Assembly (NCBI RefSeq): GCF_028401955.1
Contig: NZ_JAQOTJ010000007.1
Span: forward strand, 124,001-188,000
DNA: 64,000 bases
Direction of reading: 5' to 3'
From: Bacillus sp. BP-3
GTDB lineage: Bacteria > Bacillota > Bacilli > Bacillales > Bacillaceae_G
Shown here: positions 36,954 through 46,164 of the stretch, in pieces
Layout: each line of letters opens with the position of its first letter
Numbering within the stretch: the first letter of the stretch is position 1
Made by a program: the position numbers and the translations under genes
The notes under the pieces: model-generated
Database searches by the model: none
Seen by the model: the letters and a program-made list of their open reading frames with translations, nothing else
Told to the model about the DNA's origin: nothing

Positions 36954-37782
36954 ATTGCTCAAAAGCATATTCTGCCATCTTTTTGGCATCGGGATAAACT
37001 GTTTTGCGGCCAGTAGAGAGGACAACGGTAATCACTCTTTTCCCGTCTTTTTCATCTATTGTAACGACCGTATATTCTGCTAATGCTGAAAGACCACTTT
37101 TACTTCCAATCGCATGTGGATCAGCGTACAATTCCTCACGTCCATAGTTTGCGATCTTTTTCGTTTGCATAGATGTGTGCACTGTTGTATGAATGGTATT
37201 CATATCTTGCAACACTATTGGATATTTTAATGCTTCTTTTGTAATAAGTGCCAAATCGTATGGTGAAATTTTATTACTAAGCGCATCAGCTCCGCTTGCA
37301 TTTTTAAACGTTGTATGTGTTGCTCCCAGTTGTTTTGCTCGTTCATTCATCATTTTTGCAAACTTTTCTTTGGAACCGGCGATATGCTCTGCAATCGATT
37401 CGGCAATTGGATCGGCACTAATGACAAGCATGAGCTTTAATGCTTCATCACGCTTTAATTTTTCTCCGGCATGCAGTGTAATTTTTTTGCTTTGGTTTTC
37501 TGTTTTTATCGCATATTCTGTCACAGTAATTTCTTCATCTTCTTTTACATTTTCCAGCAAAAGGAGAGTGGTCATCATTTTCGTTACACTCGCTGGATAG
37601 GAACGATCATGTTCACGTTTTCCGTATAAAATGTCTCCTGTTTTTGCATCAATCGTCACGCCGTACTTTCCAGATATATCAGGCTGATTGGCCTTAACTA
37701 TTTGCCTATGCGCATATAAAGAAAAAATCATTGCAATAAATAATGTAGCTGAAATAACAAGTAGTGTAATGGTTCGTTTCAT
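36946..37782 (-). CDS. D-alanyl-D-alanine carboxypeptidase (S11) with SAD in place of SxN
   Basis: A 278-residue penicillin-binding protein of family S11, anchored by an N-terminal membrane segment (about 5-24). SVTK at 65-68 holds the nucleophile Ser65 and Lys68, and KSG at 228-230 replaces the usual KTG, an accepted variant. The second motif, normally SxN, reads SAD at 122-124, an unusual Asn-to-Asp change. It trims the terminal D-Ala of peptidoglycan stems if active. It lacks the C-terminal amphipathic anchor of DacA. The start follows AGAGGGT. Confidence 0.9.
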   Translation of the reverse strand: MKRTITLLVISATLFIAMIFSLYAHRQIVKANQPDISGKYGVTIDAKTGDILYGKREHDRSYPASVTKMMTTLLLLENVKEDEEITVTEYAIKTENQSKKITLHAGEKLKRDEALKLMLVISADPIAESIAEHIAGSKEKFAKMMNERAKQLGATHTTFKNASGADALSNKISPYDLALITKEALKYPIVLQDMNTIHTTVHTSMQTKKIANYGREELYADPHAIGSKSGLSALAEYTVVTIDEKDGKRVITVVLSTGRKTVYPDAKKMAEYAFEQLK

Positions 37783-37865
37783 TATGTACCCTCTTTTATG
37801 TATGAAATAGACAGCGATATAGCTCATTTTTCATTATGCCATGTTCGCTGCCTATAGTTGTACTA

Positions 37866-38012
37866 TTATTTTTCACCCATATTGTGTTTCTTATATTGCT
37901 GATTATTTCCTTGGCGGCCTTTTTCGATGCCGCGATCAACTGGGCCAGCATTTCCTGTTACGCTTGTTGAACTAATACCTGCTTTTGATGGATTTTTTTT
38001 AATTTTAGCCAT
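37866..38012 (-). CDS. yuzL: YuzL family small protein
   Basis: A 48-residue, basic, Gly/Asn/Gln-rich protein (NPSKAGISSTSVTGNAGP, then GRQGNNQQYKKHNM). It matches YuzL, found beside fadM/yusN in B. subtilis, which agrees with its place here. The ATG follows CGGAGG. Role unknown; the composition is like small spore proteins, but that is only a resemblance. Confidence 0.85.
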   Translation of the reverse strand: MAKIKKNPSKAGISSTSVTGNAGPVDRGIEKGRQGNNQQYKKHNMGEK

Positions 38013-38193
38013 AAGTTATGCCTCCGTTTGATCAAGTGTTTTAAGAAAGGAAGTTCACTACATATCATGTCCAAAATATGAAAAAAGAAATAAGTTCAGA
38101 AAATTTTATTTTTAAATATATTGCGAAAATTTAAACGTTAGCATATATTTATTAGTAGAGGCTCATTCATAGATTGCGACGTTTGTCGAAAAA

Positions 38194-38213
38194 TTGAATG
38201 AGCGTTCATTCAA
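38194..38213. promoter_or_regulatory. FadR operator of the fad operon
   Basis: TTGAATGAGCGTTCATTCAA contains TGAATGA and TCATTCA as exact inverted arms, matching the FadR box of Bacillus beta-oxidation genes. It lies 19 bp before fadN. FadR is released by long-chain acyl-CoA. Confidence 0.85.
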
Positions 38214-38232
38214 GAATAAGGGGGAGAATTGG

Positions 38233-40614
38233 ATGTTCCAAATTAAAAAGGCTGCAGTTCTTGGTTCTGGTGTAATGGGTTCTGGGATTGCTGCACATTT
38301 AGCTAACATCGGTATACCGACATTATTGCTTGATATTGTACCACCATCGCTGACGAAGGAAGAAGAAGCGAAGGGACTTACATTAGAACATAAAAGTGTA
38401 CGAAATCGTTTCAGCAACGGAGCGTTGCAAAAGTTGTTAAAGCAAAAACCAGCTCCTCTTACAGTAAAAGGAAACTTAGCATTAATTGAGGCGGGCAATA
38501 TGGAAGATGACATGGAACGCCTTGCTGATGTTGATTGGATTATTGAGGTTGTTGTTGAAAATTTAGATGTTAAAAAGAAAGTATTTGAAAAGGTAGAAGC
38601 TGTTCGTAAACCAGGTTCTATTGTGAGCTCAAATACATCGGGTATTTCCGTTGAAAAGATGATCGAAGGGCGTTCAGATGACTTCAAAAAACATTTCCTA
38701 GGAACGCACTTTTTTAACCCACCACGTTATTTAAAACTTCTTGAGATTATACCAACAAAAGATACAGATTCACATGTGTTAGAATTCATGAAACTATTTG
38801 GCGAAGATGTACTAGGCAAAGGTGTTGTGGTTGCAAAAGACACACCAAACTTTATTGGAAACCGCATTGGTACGTACGGACTGCTTGTAACGCTGCAAGA
38901 AATGGTAAAACGCGGTTATAGCGTTGGAGAGGTAGATTCTGTAACAGGTCCGTTAATTGGTCGTCCAAAAAGTGCAACGTTCCGTACATTAGATGTTGTC
39001 GGATTAGATACATTTGTTCACGTTGCAAATAACGTATATGAAAATGTACAAGAAGAAGAGCGCGAAGTCTTTAAAGTACCAGCATTCATGCATGACATGT
39101 TAGAAAGAAAATGGCTTGGAAGTAAAACAGGTCAAGGCTTCTTCTTAAAACAAGGAAAAGAGATTTTAGAGTTAAATCCTGAAACGATGGAATACGAAGC
39201 ACGTAAAAAATTAAAGGCAGCTTCTGTTGAGATAAGTAAACAAGAAAAAGGATTAGCGAATAAATTGAAAGCGCTTGTATATGCAAAAGACCGCGCTGGT
39301 GAATTGTTATGGAACATTATTACACCGACTCTTCTATACGCAGCAAAGCTTACGAAAGAAATTGCTGATGATATTGTTGCAATTGATAATGCGATGAAGT
39401 GGGGCTTCGGCTGGGAGCAAGGTCCGTTTGAAATTTGGGATGCAATTGGTGTTGCGAAGTCCGTTCAGAAGATGGAAGAGAACGGTCAAGTTGTTCCAAA
39501 TTGGGTAAAAGAAATGATTGAGAACGGTGTTACATCATTTTATAAACAAGATAATGGCGAGAGTTATTACTATGATAACGGTGAGTACAAACAAATCGTT
39601 CGTAATAAAAAAGCAATTTCTCTAAAACAATTGAAAGAGAAAAATGGCGTACTAAAGAAAAATAGCGGTGCAAGCTTAATTGACTTAGGAGATGGCGTTC
39701 TTTGCTTAGAGTTCCATTCTAAGAGCAATGCGATTGGTATGGATATTACGCAAATGATTAACTACGCTGTTGATGAAGTAGAGAAGAATTATAAAGGGCT
39801 TGTTATTGGAAACCAATCGAAAAACTTCTGCGTAGGTGCAAACCTTGCGATGATCTTAATGGAAGCACAAGACGACAACTACTTTGAAATTGAGTGGGTT
39901 GTGAAAAGTTTCCAAGATGCAATGATGAAAATTAAGTACTGCTCAAAACCAGTTGTGGCAGCGCCTTACGGTATGACACTTGGCGGCGGTACAGAAGTTT
40001 GCTTACCAGCAGCTAGCATTCAAGCTTCTAGTGAAACGTATATGGGACTAGTAGAAGTTGGTGTTGGTTTAATCCCTGGCGGAGGCGGTAACAAAGAGCT
40101 ATACATTAAGCATCTAAACAAAATGGCAAATGGTGTTGAGTTTGATCTGCAAAAAGTCGCAAACAAAGTGTTTGAATCAGTAGCGATGGCGAAAGTTTCA
40201 ACATCTGCGCAAGAAGCAGTCTCTCATAACTTCTTAGGCGATAAAGATGGCATTAGCGTCAATGGTGATCACTTACTATACGATGCAAAACAAAAAGCAC
40301 TTACTTTATATGAAGCAGGCTATAAAGCACCAATTCGTAAAAAGATTCCAGTTGTTGGGGAAACAGGATATGCAACGCTTGCGCTTGGAGCAGAAGCAAT
40401 GCATTTATCTGGCTACATTTCCGAGTATGATCTGCACATTGCGAAAAAACTCGCATATGTCATTGCTGGCGGAAAAGTCCCATACGGAACAGAAGTGGAT
40501 GAGCAATATTTATTAGATATTGAACGCGAGGCGTTTATTAGTTTAGTGAGCGAAATGAAATCACAAGCAAGAATGCAGCACATGCTTGTAAAAGGAAAAC
40601 CATTACGTAACTAA
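38233..40614 (+). CDS. fadN: 3-hydroxyacyl-CoA dehydrogenase/enoyl-CoA hydratase
   Basis: A 793-residue two-function beta-oxidation enzyme. The N-terminal NAD-binding domain opens with AAVLGSGVMGSGIAAHLA (about residues 6-23), then 3HCDH C-domains (about 200-410); the C-terminal part (about 490-790) is a crotonase-fold hydratase with GMTLGGGTEVCL. It hydrates enoyl-CoA and oxidises 3-hydroxyacyl-CoA. The ATG follows AGGGGGAG; an upstream TTG lies inside the FadR box. First gene of fadN-fadA-fadE. Confidence 0.94.
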   Translation: MFQIKKAAVLGSGVMGSGIAAHLANIGIPTLLLDIVPPSLTKEEEAKGLTLEHKSVRNRFSNGALQKLLKQKPAPLTVKGNLALIEAGNMEDDMERLADVDWIIEVVVENLDVKKKVFEKVEAVRKPGSIVSSNTSGISVEKMIEGRSDDFKKHFLGTHFFNPPRYLKLLEIIPTKDTDSHVLEFMKLFGEDVLGKGVVVAKDTPNFIGNRIGTYGLLVTLQEMVKRGYSVGEVDSVTGPLIGRPKSATFRTLDVVGLDTFVHVANNVYENVQEEEREVFKVPAFMHDMLERKWLGSKTGQGFFLKQGKEILELNPETMEYEARKKLKAASVEISKQEKGLANKLKALVYAKDRAGELLWNIITPTLLYAAKLTKEIADDIVAIDNAMKWGFGWEQGPFEIWDAIGVAKSVQKMEENGQVVPNWVKEMIENGVTSFYKQDNGESYYYDNGEYKQIVRNKKAISLKQLKEKNGVLKKNSGASLIDLGDGVLCLEFHSKSNAIGMDITQMINYAVDEVEKNYKGLVIGNQSKNFCVGANLAMILMEAQDDNYFEIEWVVKSFQDAMMKIKYCSKPVVAAPYGMTLGGGTEVCLPAASIQASSETYMGLVEVGVGLIPGGGGNKELYIKHLNKMANGVEFDLQKVANKVFESVAMAKVSTSAQEAVSHNFLGDKDGISVNGDHLLYDAKQKALTLYEAGYKAPIRKKIPVVGETGYATLALGAEAMHLSGYISEYDLHIAKKLAYVIAGGKVPYGTEVDEQYLLDIEREAFISLVSEMKSQARMQHMLVKGKPLRN

Positions 40615-40629
40615 GGAGGAAGATTGTTC

Positions 40630-41805
40630 ATGAGAGAAGCTGTTATTGTTGCAGGGGCAAGAACGCCTATCGGGAAAGCGAAGAGAGGATCATTAAATAC
40701 AGTGCGTCCTGATGACTTAGGAGCATTAGTTGTAAAAGAAACGTTAAAACGTGCAAATAACTATGACGGTCCAATTGACGATTTAATTTTTGGCTGTGCG
40801 ATGCCAGAAGCAGAGCAAGGTTTAAATATGGCACGTAATATCGGCGGGTTAGCAGGGCTTTCTTATGACGTTCCGGCTATTACCATTAACCGTTACTGTT
40901 CTTCAGGTCTGCAAAGTATCGCTTACGGTGCAGAGCGCATTATGCTTGGTCATTCAGAGGCAGTATTATCAGGCGGCGCTGAATCAATGAGTTTAGTGCC
41001 GATGATGGGGCACGTTGTTCGTCCGAATAGCCGCCTTGTTGAAGCGGCTCCGGAATATTATATGGGCATGGGACATACTGCAGAACAAGTTGCTGTAAAG
41101 TATGGTATTTCCCGTGAGGAGCAAGATGCATTTGCAGTAAGAAGCCATCAGCGTGCGGCAAAAGCATTAGCAGAAGGGAAATTTGCAGATGAAACAGTGT
41201 CTGTTGATGTAACGCTTCGCACTGTTGGGGCAAATAACAAGCTGCAAGAAGAGACTATTTTGTTCTCACAAGATGAAGGCGTAAGAGCAGATACGACGTT
41301 AGATGTACTTGGGAAACTGCGTCCAGCATTTAATGTGCGCGGAACTGTAACTGCTGGTAACTCCTCACAAATGAGTGACGGCGCAGCGGCAGTATTACTA
41401 ATGGATCGTGAAAAAGCAGTAAGCGACGGATTACAGCCGCTGGCGAAATTCCGCTCCTTCGCAGTAGCTGGTGTACCGCCAGAAGTAATGGGAATTGGTC
41501 CAATTGCAGCGATTCCGAAAGCATTAAAATTAGCGGGCTTAGAGTTATCTGATATTGGCTTATTTGAACTAAATGAAGCATTTGCATCGCAATCCATCCA
41601 AGTTATTCGCGAACTTGGACTAGATGAAGAAAAAGTAAACGTAAACGGCGGAGCGATTGCCCTTGGACATCCACTTGGCTGTACAGGATCAAAATTAACA
41701 TTATCTCTTATTCATGAGATGAAACGCCGCAACGAACAATTCGGTATCGTAACAATGTGTATCGGCGGCGGAATGGGTGCTGCTGGAGTGTTTGAACTAC
41801 TGTAA
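40630..41805 (+). CDS. fadA: Acetyl-CoA acyltransferase (thiolase)
   Basis: A 391-residue thiolase that cleaves 3-ketoacyl-CoA in the last step of beta-oxidation. Nucleophile Cys90 is in NRYCSSGLQS, the catalytic His in GGAIALGHPLGCTG (about 342-355) and the second Cys in MCIGGGMG near the C-terminus. It starts 15 bp after fadN behind AAGGAGG. Confidence 0.95.
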   Translation: MREAVIVAGARTPIGKAKRGSLNTVRPDDLGALVVKETLKRANNYDGPIDDLIFGCAMPEAEQGLNMARNIGGLAGLSYDVPAITINRYCSSGLQSIAYGAERIMLGHSEAVLSGGAESMSLVPMMGHVVRPNSRLVEAAPEYYMGMGHTAEQVAVKYGISREEQDAFAVRSHQRAAKALAEGKFADETVSVDVTLRTVGANNKLQEETILFSQDEGVRADTTLDVLGKLRPAFNVRGTVTAGNSSQMSDGAAAVLLMDREKAVSDGLQPLAKFRSFAVAGVPPEVMGIGPIAAIPKALKLAGLELSDIGLFELNEAFASQSIQVIRELGLDEEKVNVNGGAIALGHPLGCTGSKLTLSLIHEMKRRNEQFGIVTMCIGGGMGAAGVFELL

Positions 41806-41807
41806 TA

Positions 41808-41925
41808 AAAGTGGAAGCGGCTCGCTCAGAACAGGAGGGGGGATGGAGCTTCTGACAAAGAGGAGCTTTTTGCCTCGGCGGAAGACGCGAAGCCACCGAC
41901 TGTTTTAGCCGCTGGAACTAGATAA
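41808..41925 (-). repeat. Dispersed repeat, family 2, inverted copy
   Basis: Read on the minus strand it runs CTAGTTCCAGCGGCTAAAAC, then TCTTCCGCCGAGGCAAAAAG and CTCCTGTTCTGAGCGAGCCG, collinear with the unit at 13917. It lies between fadA and fadE in the fad operon. Confidence 0.8.
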
Positions 41926-41970
41926 TATAAAAACGGACTTAGATAAATAAAGAGGGTATGCAAAAAAAGA

Positions 41971-42004
41971 AGGCTAGCTTCTCTTATAACAAGAGAAGCA
42001 GCCT
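41971..42004 (+). repeat. Intra-operon hairpin between fadA and fadE
   Basis: AGGCTAGCTTCTCTT pairs with AAGAGAAGCAGCCT, no T-run. It lies 27 bp before fadE and may be an mRNA processing or stability stem. Confidence 0.65.
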
Positions 42005-42030
42005 ATGAAAATATGAAGGAGGAATTTTTC

Positions 42031-43815
42031 ATGGAAAAAACAGTAGGAAGTGCAGTAAAAGGCGGTAGCTTTTTAATTGATGATATTACAATCGAGCAAG
42101 TATTTACGCCGGAAGATTATAGCGATGAGCATAAATTAATTGCGAAAACGACAGAAGATTTTATTGTAAATGAAGTATTACCAGAGCTTGAATATTTAGA
42201 GAAACATGAGTTTGATCGCTCTGTTCGCTTATTAAAAGAAGCTGGCGAGCTTGGTTTATTAGGTGCTGATGTACCGGAAGAGTACGGCGGTATTGGTCTT
42301 GATAAAATTAGTTCTGCATTAATCTCAGAGAAGTTTTCTCTTGCAGGCGGCTTTGCAATTACACACGGTGCTCACGTTGGGATTGGATCGTTACCAATCG
42401 TATTATTCGGTAACGAAGAGCAAAAGAAAAAATATTTACCTGCGTTAGCAACAGGTGAAAAGTTAGCTGCATACGCATTAACAGAGCCAGGTTCTGGATC
42501 TGATGCATTAGGCGCAAAAACAACGGCTCGCTTAAATGCGGAAGGTACACACTACGTATTAAACGGTGAGAAACAATGGATTACAAACTCTGCTTTCGCT
42601 GATGTATTCGTTGTATATGCGAAAGTAGATGGCGAACATTTCTCAGCGTTTATCGTAGAGAGAGAATACCCAGGTGTATCTACAGGCCCGGAAGAAAAGA
42701 AAATGGGTATTAAATGTTCTTCTACTCGTACATTAATTTTAGAAGATGCATTAGTACCGAAAGAAAATGTACTTGGTGAAATTGGTAAAGGTCATGTTAT
42801 TGCCTTTAACATTTTAAATATTGGTCGCTATAAATTAGGTGTTGGTACAGTTGGTTCTTCAAAACGTGCGTTAGAAATTTCAGCGCAATATGCAAATCAG
42901 CGTCAACAATTTAAACAACCAATTGCTCGCTTCCCATTAATTCAAGAGAAACTTGCAAATATGGCAGCGAAAATTTATGCAGCTGAAAGCTCTGTATATC
43001 GTACAGTTGGTTTATTTGAAAGCCGTATGAGCACATTATCGGAAGAAGAAGTAAAAGACGGAAAAGCTGTTGCAGCTTCTATTGCTGAATATGCAATTGA
43101 GTGCTCTTTAAACAAAGTATTCGGTTCTGAAGTATTAGATTACGTAGTGGATGAAGGTGTCCAAATCCATGGTGGTTACGGATTTATGGCAGAGTACGAG
43201 ATTGAAAGAATGTACCGCGACTCTCGTATTAACCGTATTTTCGAAGGTACGAACGAAATTAACCGCTTAATCGTACCAGGTACGTTCTTGCGTAAAGCAA
43301 TGAAAGGTGAATTACCACTTTTACAAGAAGCACAAAAATTACAAGAACAGTTAATGATGATGATGCCAGAAGAAGTAGGCGATGAGCCATTAGCGCTTCA
43401 AAAACATTTAGTGAAAAATGCGAAGAAAATTGGCTTAATGGTTGCTGGTTTAGCTGCTCAAAAATACGGTAAAGGCTTAGACAAAGAACAAGAAGTTCTT
43501 GTGAACATTGCGGATATCGTAAATAACTTATACGCAATGGAATCAGCTGTTCTTCGTACAGAAAAAGCAATCAAAGTAACTGGCCTTGAGAAGAACAAAC
43601 AAAAAGTTCTTTACACAGAAGTATTTTGCCAAGAAGCATTCAACCAAATCGAAGCAGATGCAAAAGAAACAATTATCGCTGTTGAAAATGGCGATATGCT
43701 GCGCATGATGTTATCTGCACTTCGTAAGCTAACACGTCACACACCAATTAACGTTATTCCGAAGAAACGTGAAATTGCAGCGAAAGTGTTAGAGGATGAG
43801 CGTTATACAGTTTAA
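42031..43815 (+). CDS. fadE: Acyl-CoA dehydrogenase
   Basis: A 594-residue flavoenzyme that makes trans-2-enoyl-CoA from acyl-CoA. The core (about 30-410) has ALTEPGSGSDALG (about 155-167), the substrate/FAD contact GEKQWITNSAFADVFVVYAK, and IFEGTNEINRL with the region of the catalytic Glu (about 408-418). About 180 extra C-terminal residues are typical of the FadE/VLCAD-like branch. The ATG follows AAGGAGG. Last gene of the fad operon. Confidence 0.94.
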   Translation: MEKTVGSAVKGGSFLIDDITIEQVFTPEDYSDEHKLIAKTTEDFIVNEVLPELEYLEKHEFDRSVRLLKEAGELGLLGADVPEEYGGIGLDKISSALISEKFSLAGGFAITHGAHVGIGSLPIVLFGNEEQKKKYLPALATGEKLAAYALTEPGSGSDALGAKTTARLNAEGTHYVLNGEKQWITNSAFADVFVVYAKVDGEHFSAFIVEREYPGVSTGPEEKKMGIKCSSTRTLILEDALVPKENVLGEIGKGHVIAFNILNIGRYKLGVGTVGSSKRALEISAQYANQRQQFKQPIARFPLIQEKLANMAAKIYAAESSVYRTVGLFESRMSTLSEEEVKDGKAVAASIAEYAIECSLNKVFGSEVLDYVVDEGVQIHGGYGFMAEYEIERMYRDSRINRIFEGTNEINRLIVPGTFLRKAMKGELPLLQEAQKLQEQLMMMMPEEVGDEPLALQKHLVKNAKKIGLMVAGLAAQKYGKGLDKEQEVLVNIADIVNNLYAMESAVLRTEKAIKVTGLEKNKQKVLYTEVFCQEAFNQIEADAKETIIAVENGDMLRMMLSALRKLTRHTPINVIPKKREIAAKVLEDERYTV

Positions 43816-43826
43816 TAAATAAGAAG

Positions 43827-43854
43827 GAGCTGCCTTTGAGGCAGCTCTTTCTTT
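43827..43854 (+). terminator. Terminator of the fad operon
   Basis: GAGCTGCC pairs with GGCAGCTC over TTTGA, followed by TTTCTTTC. Confidence 0.88.
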
Positions 43855-43901
43855 CGCGTTTGACAATATATTGACGCACTCGATAGTTGTATAAAGAGAA
43901 A

Positions 43902-44153
43902 TTAAAGAATAAAAAATATAAATGCTATGTATCCAACTGAAATAAAACCTACTAATGTCTGACCAATAACATTAATCTTTATATGAATATCATTTTTCCA
44001 ATCTTTAGCCATCATATAACTAAGTGAAAAAGCAGAAACAAATGGACAAAAGAAACCTATTATTCCACATACACTATTCCAATCATTAAACACATCAACA
44101 AAAAACGTTATCAACAATGTAATATTAGTTGCTAGTAATAGGTAATATTTCAA
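43902..44153 (-). CDS. Small membrane protein of unknown function
   Basis: An 83-residue protein with three hydrophobic segments (about 4-22, 30-50 and 62-82). I chose TTG at 44153 because GAGAGGG is spaced for it; an ATG 18 bp upstream precedes that site. I do not recognise the family. It opens the block that separates fadE from yusI in this genome. Confidence 0.55.
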   Translation of the reverse strand: MKYYLLLATNITLLITFFVDVFNDWNSVCGIIGFFCPFVSAFSLSYMMAKDWKNDIHIKINVIGQTLVGFISVGYIAFIFFIL

Positions 44154-44517
44154 AAACAACAGCCCTCTCATAAATCAATTACTAATTTAGTTTTTACCAC
44201 AAACCTGCCCTTTAATTAAATTAAGCAACATCATAACCTCCATAATTATTTTAACATAAATTACCTTATTTTTCGGATTTTCACCCCCTTAAAACCTCAA
44301 ATAACAACAAAAATTACACCTGAAATTTTTGTGTGACAATAGCCAATATCAGCATGTTAAAACTCAATAAAATCTTATATAAAAATAAAAAACGAGAATA
44401 AAACCTGTACGACTTTTCTCCTTGATTTACAATGCTATTTCTAATGTTTCTTCACGTTATCGGAACTACTTAATATAAAACGGCTACTTCTTTTTTTGCA
44501 CAAAAATGGAATTTTCA
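44154..44517. other. AT-rich intergenic DNA
   Basis: About 360 bp with no gene, hairpin of note or repeat. It ends in the promoter of the MBL-TetR operon. Confidence 0.6.
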
Positions 44518-44564
44518 GTGACAAAAACTAATGCTATTAGTATAATGAAACTAATACCGTTAGT
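44518..44564 (+). promoter_or_regulatory. Promoter with two flanking TetR-type operators
   Basis: GTGACA (44518-44523), 17 bp, then TATAAT (44541-44546) is a near-consensus sigma-A promoter. ACTAATGCTATTAGT (44527-44541) overlaps spacer and -10, and ACTAATACCGTTAGT (44550-44564) follows it; starts are 23 bp apart. The encoded TetR protein probably binds both and shuts off its own operon. Confidence 0.75.
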
Positions 44565-44586
44565 TTTTGGGGAGGGAGTTGGAAAT

Positions 44587-45309
44587 ATGAGAATGATGCA
44601 CGAAAAAACAGTATATCAATTGTCATTTTTACCAAGAGTGTTTCCTGTGAATTGTTATTTTGTAGAGGAAGAAGATGGTTTAACTTTAATTGATGCGGCT
44701 TTGCCATATAGCGCAAAAGGCATCTTACAAGCGGCTGAGAAAATAGGGAAACCAATTACTAATATTGTATTAACGCATGCGCATGATGATCACATCGGTG
44801 CACTAGACGCATTAAAAGAAGTACTTCCTGATGTTCCAGTTTATATTTCTAAGCGGGACGCAAGGCTGTTAGAAGGAGATACGACATTACAAAGAGATGA
44901 ACCGAATACGCCGATAAAGGGCGGTGTACCTAAAAAGGTGAAGACGAGACCAGATGTTTTATTAGAGGATGGAGACCGAATTGGATCGCTTCTTGCGATT
45001 ATGACACCTGGACATACACCAGGCTCCATGTCGTTTCTTGATACGCGAAATAACGCTCTTATTGTGGGAGATGTATTTCAAACAAGAGGGGGCACAGCTG
45101 TTTCGGGACAAATGAAATTTTGGTTTCCGTTTCCTGCAATGGCAACGTGGAGTAAAGAAGTAGCATTACAGAGTGCAGAAAGGCTAAGAGAATATGAGCC
45201 TTCCTTACTCGCGGCAGGGCATGGAAAAATGATAAATAATCCAGGCGCTGCAATAGACTGTGCCATTGAGGAAGCAAAGCGAAATATAGAAAGTATGAAA
45301 GAGGGTTAA
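44587..45309 (+). CDS. MBL-fold metallo-hydrolase
   Basis: A 240-residue metallo-beta-lactamase-fold protein. The metal motif HAHDDH is at residues 64-69; GHTPGSMSFLD and a later AAGHGK give the other ligands. The family includes glyoxalase II-like thioesterases, lactonases and quorum-quenching enzymes; the substrate here is unknown. The ATG at 44587 follows GGGGAGGG. Three bases separate it from the TetR gene, so both are one operon under the operators upstream. Confidence 0.9.
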   Translation: MRMMHEKTVYQLSFLPRVFPVNCYFVEEEDGLTLIDAALPYSAKGILQAAEKIGKPITNIVLTHAHDDHIGALDALKEVLPDVPVYISKRDARLLEGDTTLQRDEPNTPIKGGVPKKVKTRPDVLLEDGDRIGSLLAIMTPGHTPGSMSFLDTRNNALIVGDVFQTRGGTAVSGQMKFWFPFPAMATWSKEVALQSAERLREYEPSLLAAGHGKMINNPGAAIDCAIEEAKRNIESMKEG

Positions 45310-45312
45310 TTT

Positions 45313-45870
45313 ATGTCACCGAGAATCGGACTTACATTACAGAAAATTGTAGTCACAGCGGCAGAAATCGCAGATACAAATGGCATACAAGAAGTAACAT
45401 TAGCGTCATTATCGCAAAGGCTGGGAATACGTTCTCCTTCTCTATACAATCATGTGGAAGGGTTACAAGATGTCCGAAAGCATCTTGGTATTTACGGAAT
45501 AAAGCAGCTACACGGGGCACTGAAAGAGGCGGTTGAGGATAAAAGTATGGACGAAGCAATTCATGCATTAGGAGAAGCGTACGTATCATTTGTCCGAAAA
45601 CATCCTGGATTGTATGAAGCAACTTTTTTACGGGATGAAGAAGTGCAACAAGCAGGAGACGGAATTGTAGAGCTTTGTCTTCGGGTTTTACAGCAATACG
45701 GCTTAGAAGGAGAGAATGTACTTCATGCGACGCGCGGACTAAGAAGTATTTGTCACGGATTTGCGTCAATTGAACAACAAGGCGGATTTGGGTTGCCGCT
45801 GGATTTAGATGTGAGTTTACAGTTATTATTGGAAACATTTATTAAAGGACTGTATGTGATGAAAGGATAA
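45313..45870 (+). CDS. TetR family repressor (WHG-domain type)
   Basis: A 185-residue regulator. The N-terminal helix-turn-helix (about 8-55; VTLASLSQRLGIRSPSLYNH is the recognition region) is followed by a helical ligand domain with the TetR_C_33/WHG-like FVRKHPGLYEATFLR pattern. Being cotranscribed with the hydrolase gene and preceded by two dyads, it most likely represses the operon until the hydrolase's substrate appears. Confidence 0.9.
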   Translation: MSPRIGLTLQKIVVTAAEIADTNGIQEVTLASLSQRLGIRSPSLYNHVEGLQDVRKHLGIYGIKQLHGALKEAVEDKSMDEAIHALGEAYVSFVRKHPGLYEATFLRDEEVQQAGDGIVELCLRVLQQYGLEGENVLHATRGLRSICHGFASIEQQGGFGLPLDLDVSLQLLLETFIKGLYVMKG

Positions 45871-45898
45871 AACCTTAGAAGCGATTCTAAGGTTTTTT
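45870..45898 (+). terminator. Terminator of the MBL-TetR operon
   Basis: AAACCTTAGAA pairs with TTCTAAGGTTT over GCGA, followed by T-run. Confidence 0.9.
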
Positions 45899-45965
45899 CG
45901 TGCATACAATTTCAAAAGAAATAAATACTAAATCGTGAATGAACAAAGAAAGGAAGGTCGTCACA

Positions 45966-46151
45966 ATGCAAAATTTAACTGAACTTGAAGTAGAAAATTT
46001 GCGTCATCTGATTGGCGGGCATGCAACAGTTATTAACAAATTACAAGAGTATGCACAGACATGTACGGACCCGCAGCTGAAGCAAATGTTACAAAAAGAT
46101 GTGCAAGATGCACAAAATACGAAACAGCGATTAATGTCGTTTCTAGGATAG
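45966..46151 (+). CDS. CotF-like spore coat protein, N-terminal type
   Basis: A 61-residue helical protein (ELEVENLRHLIGGHATVINK, then a second helix). It resembles the first half of the ferritin-like CotF/YraG coat family. The ATG follows GAAAGGAAGG. It is 13 bp upstream of a second small coat-like gene; together they may form one two-part coat component made in the mother cell. Confidence 0.7.
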   Translation: MQNLTELEVENLRHLIGGHATVINKLQEYAQTCTDPQLKQMLQKDVQDAQNTKQRLMSFLG

Positions 46152-46164
46152 GAGTGCAGAGAAT

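Noticed and set aside
38194-38232. A longer fadN start at TTG 38194
   Set aside because: It lies in the FadR operator and has no ribosome-binding site; ATG 38233 has AGGGGGAG.
41148-41597. A 149-codon minus-strand frame in fadA
   Set aside because: Antisense shadow of a clear thiolase gene; its residues are typical of reversed Bacillus codons.
45353-45838. A 161-codon minus-strand frame within the TetR gene
   Set aside because: Antisense shadow; the TetR helix-turn-helix is unmistakable on the plus strand.
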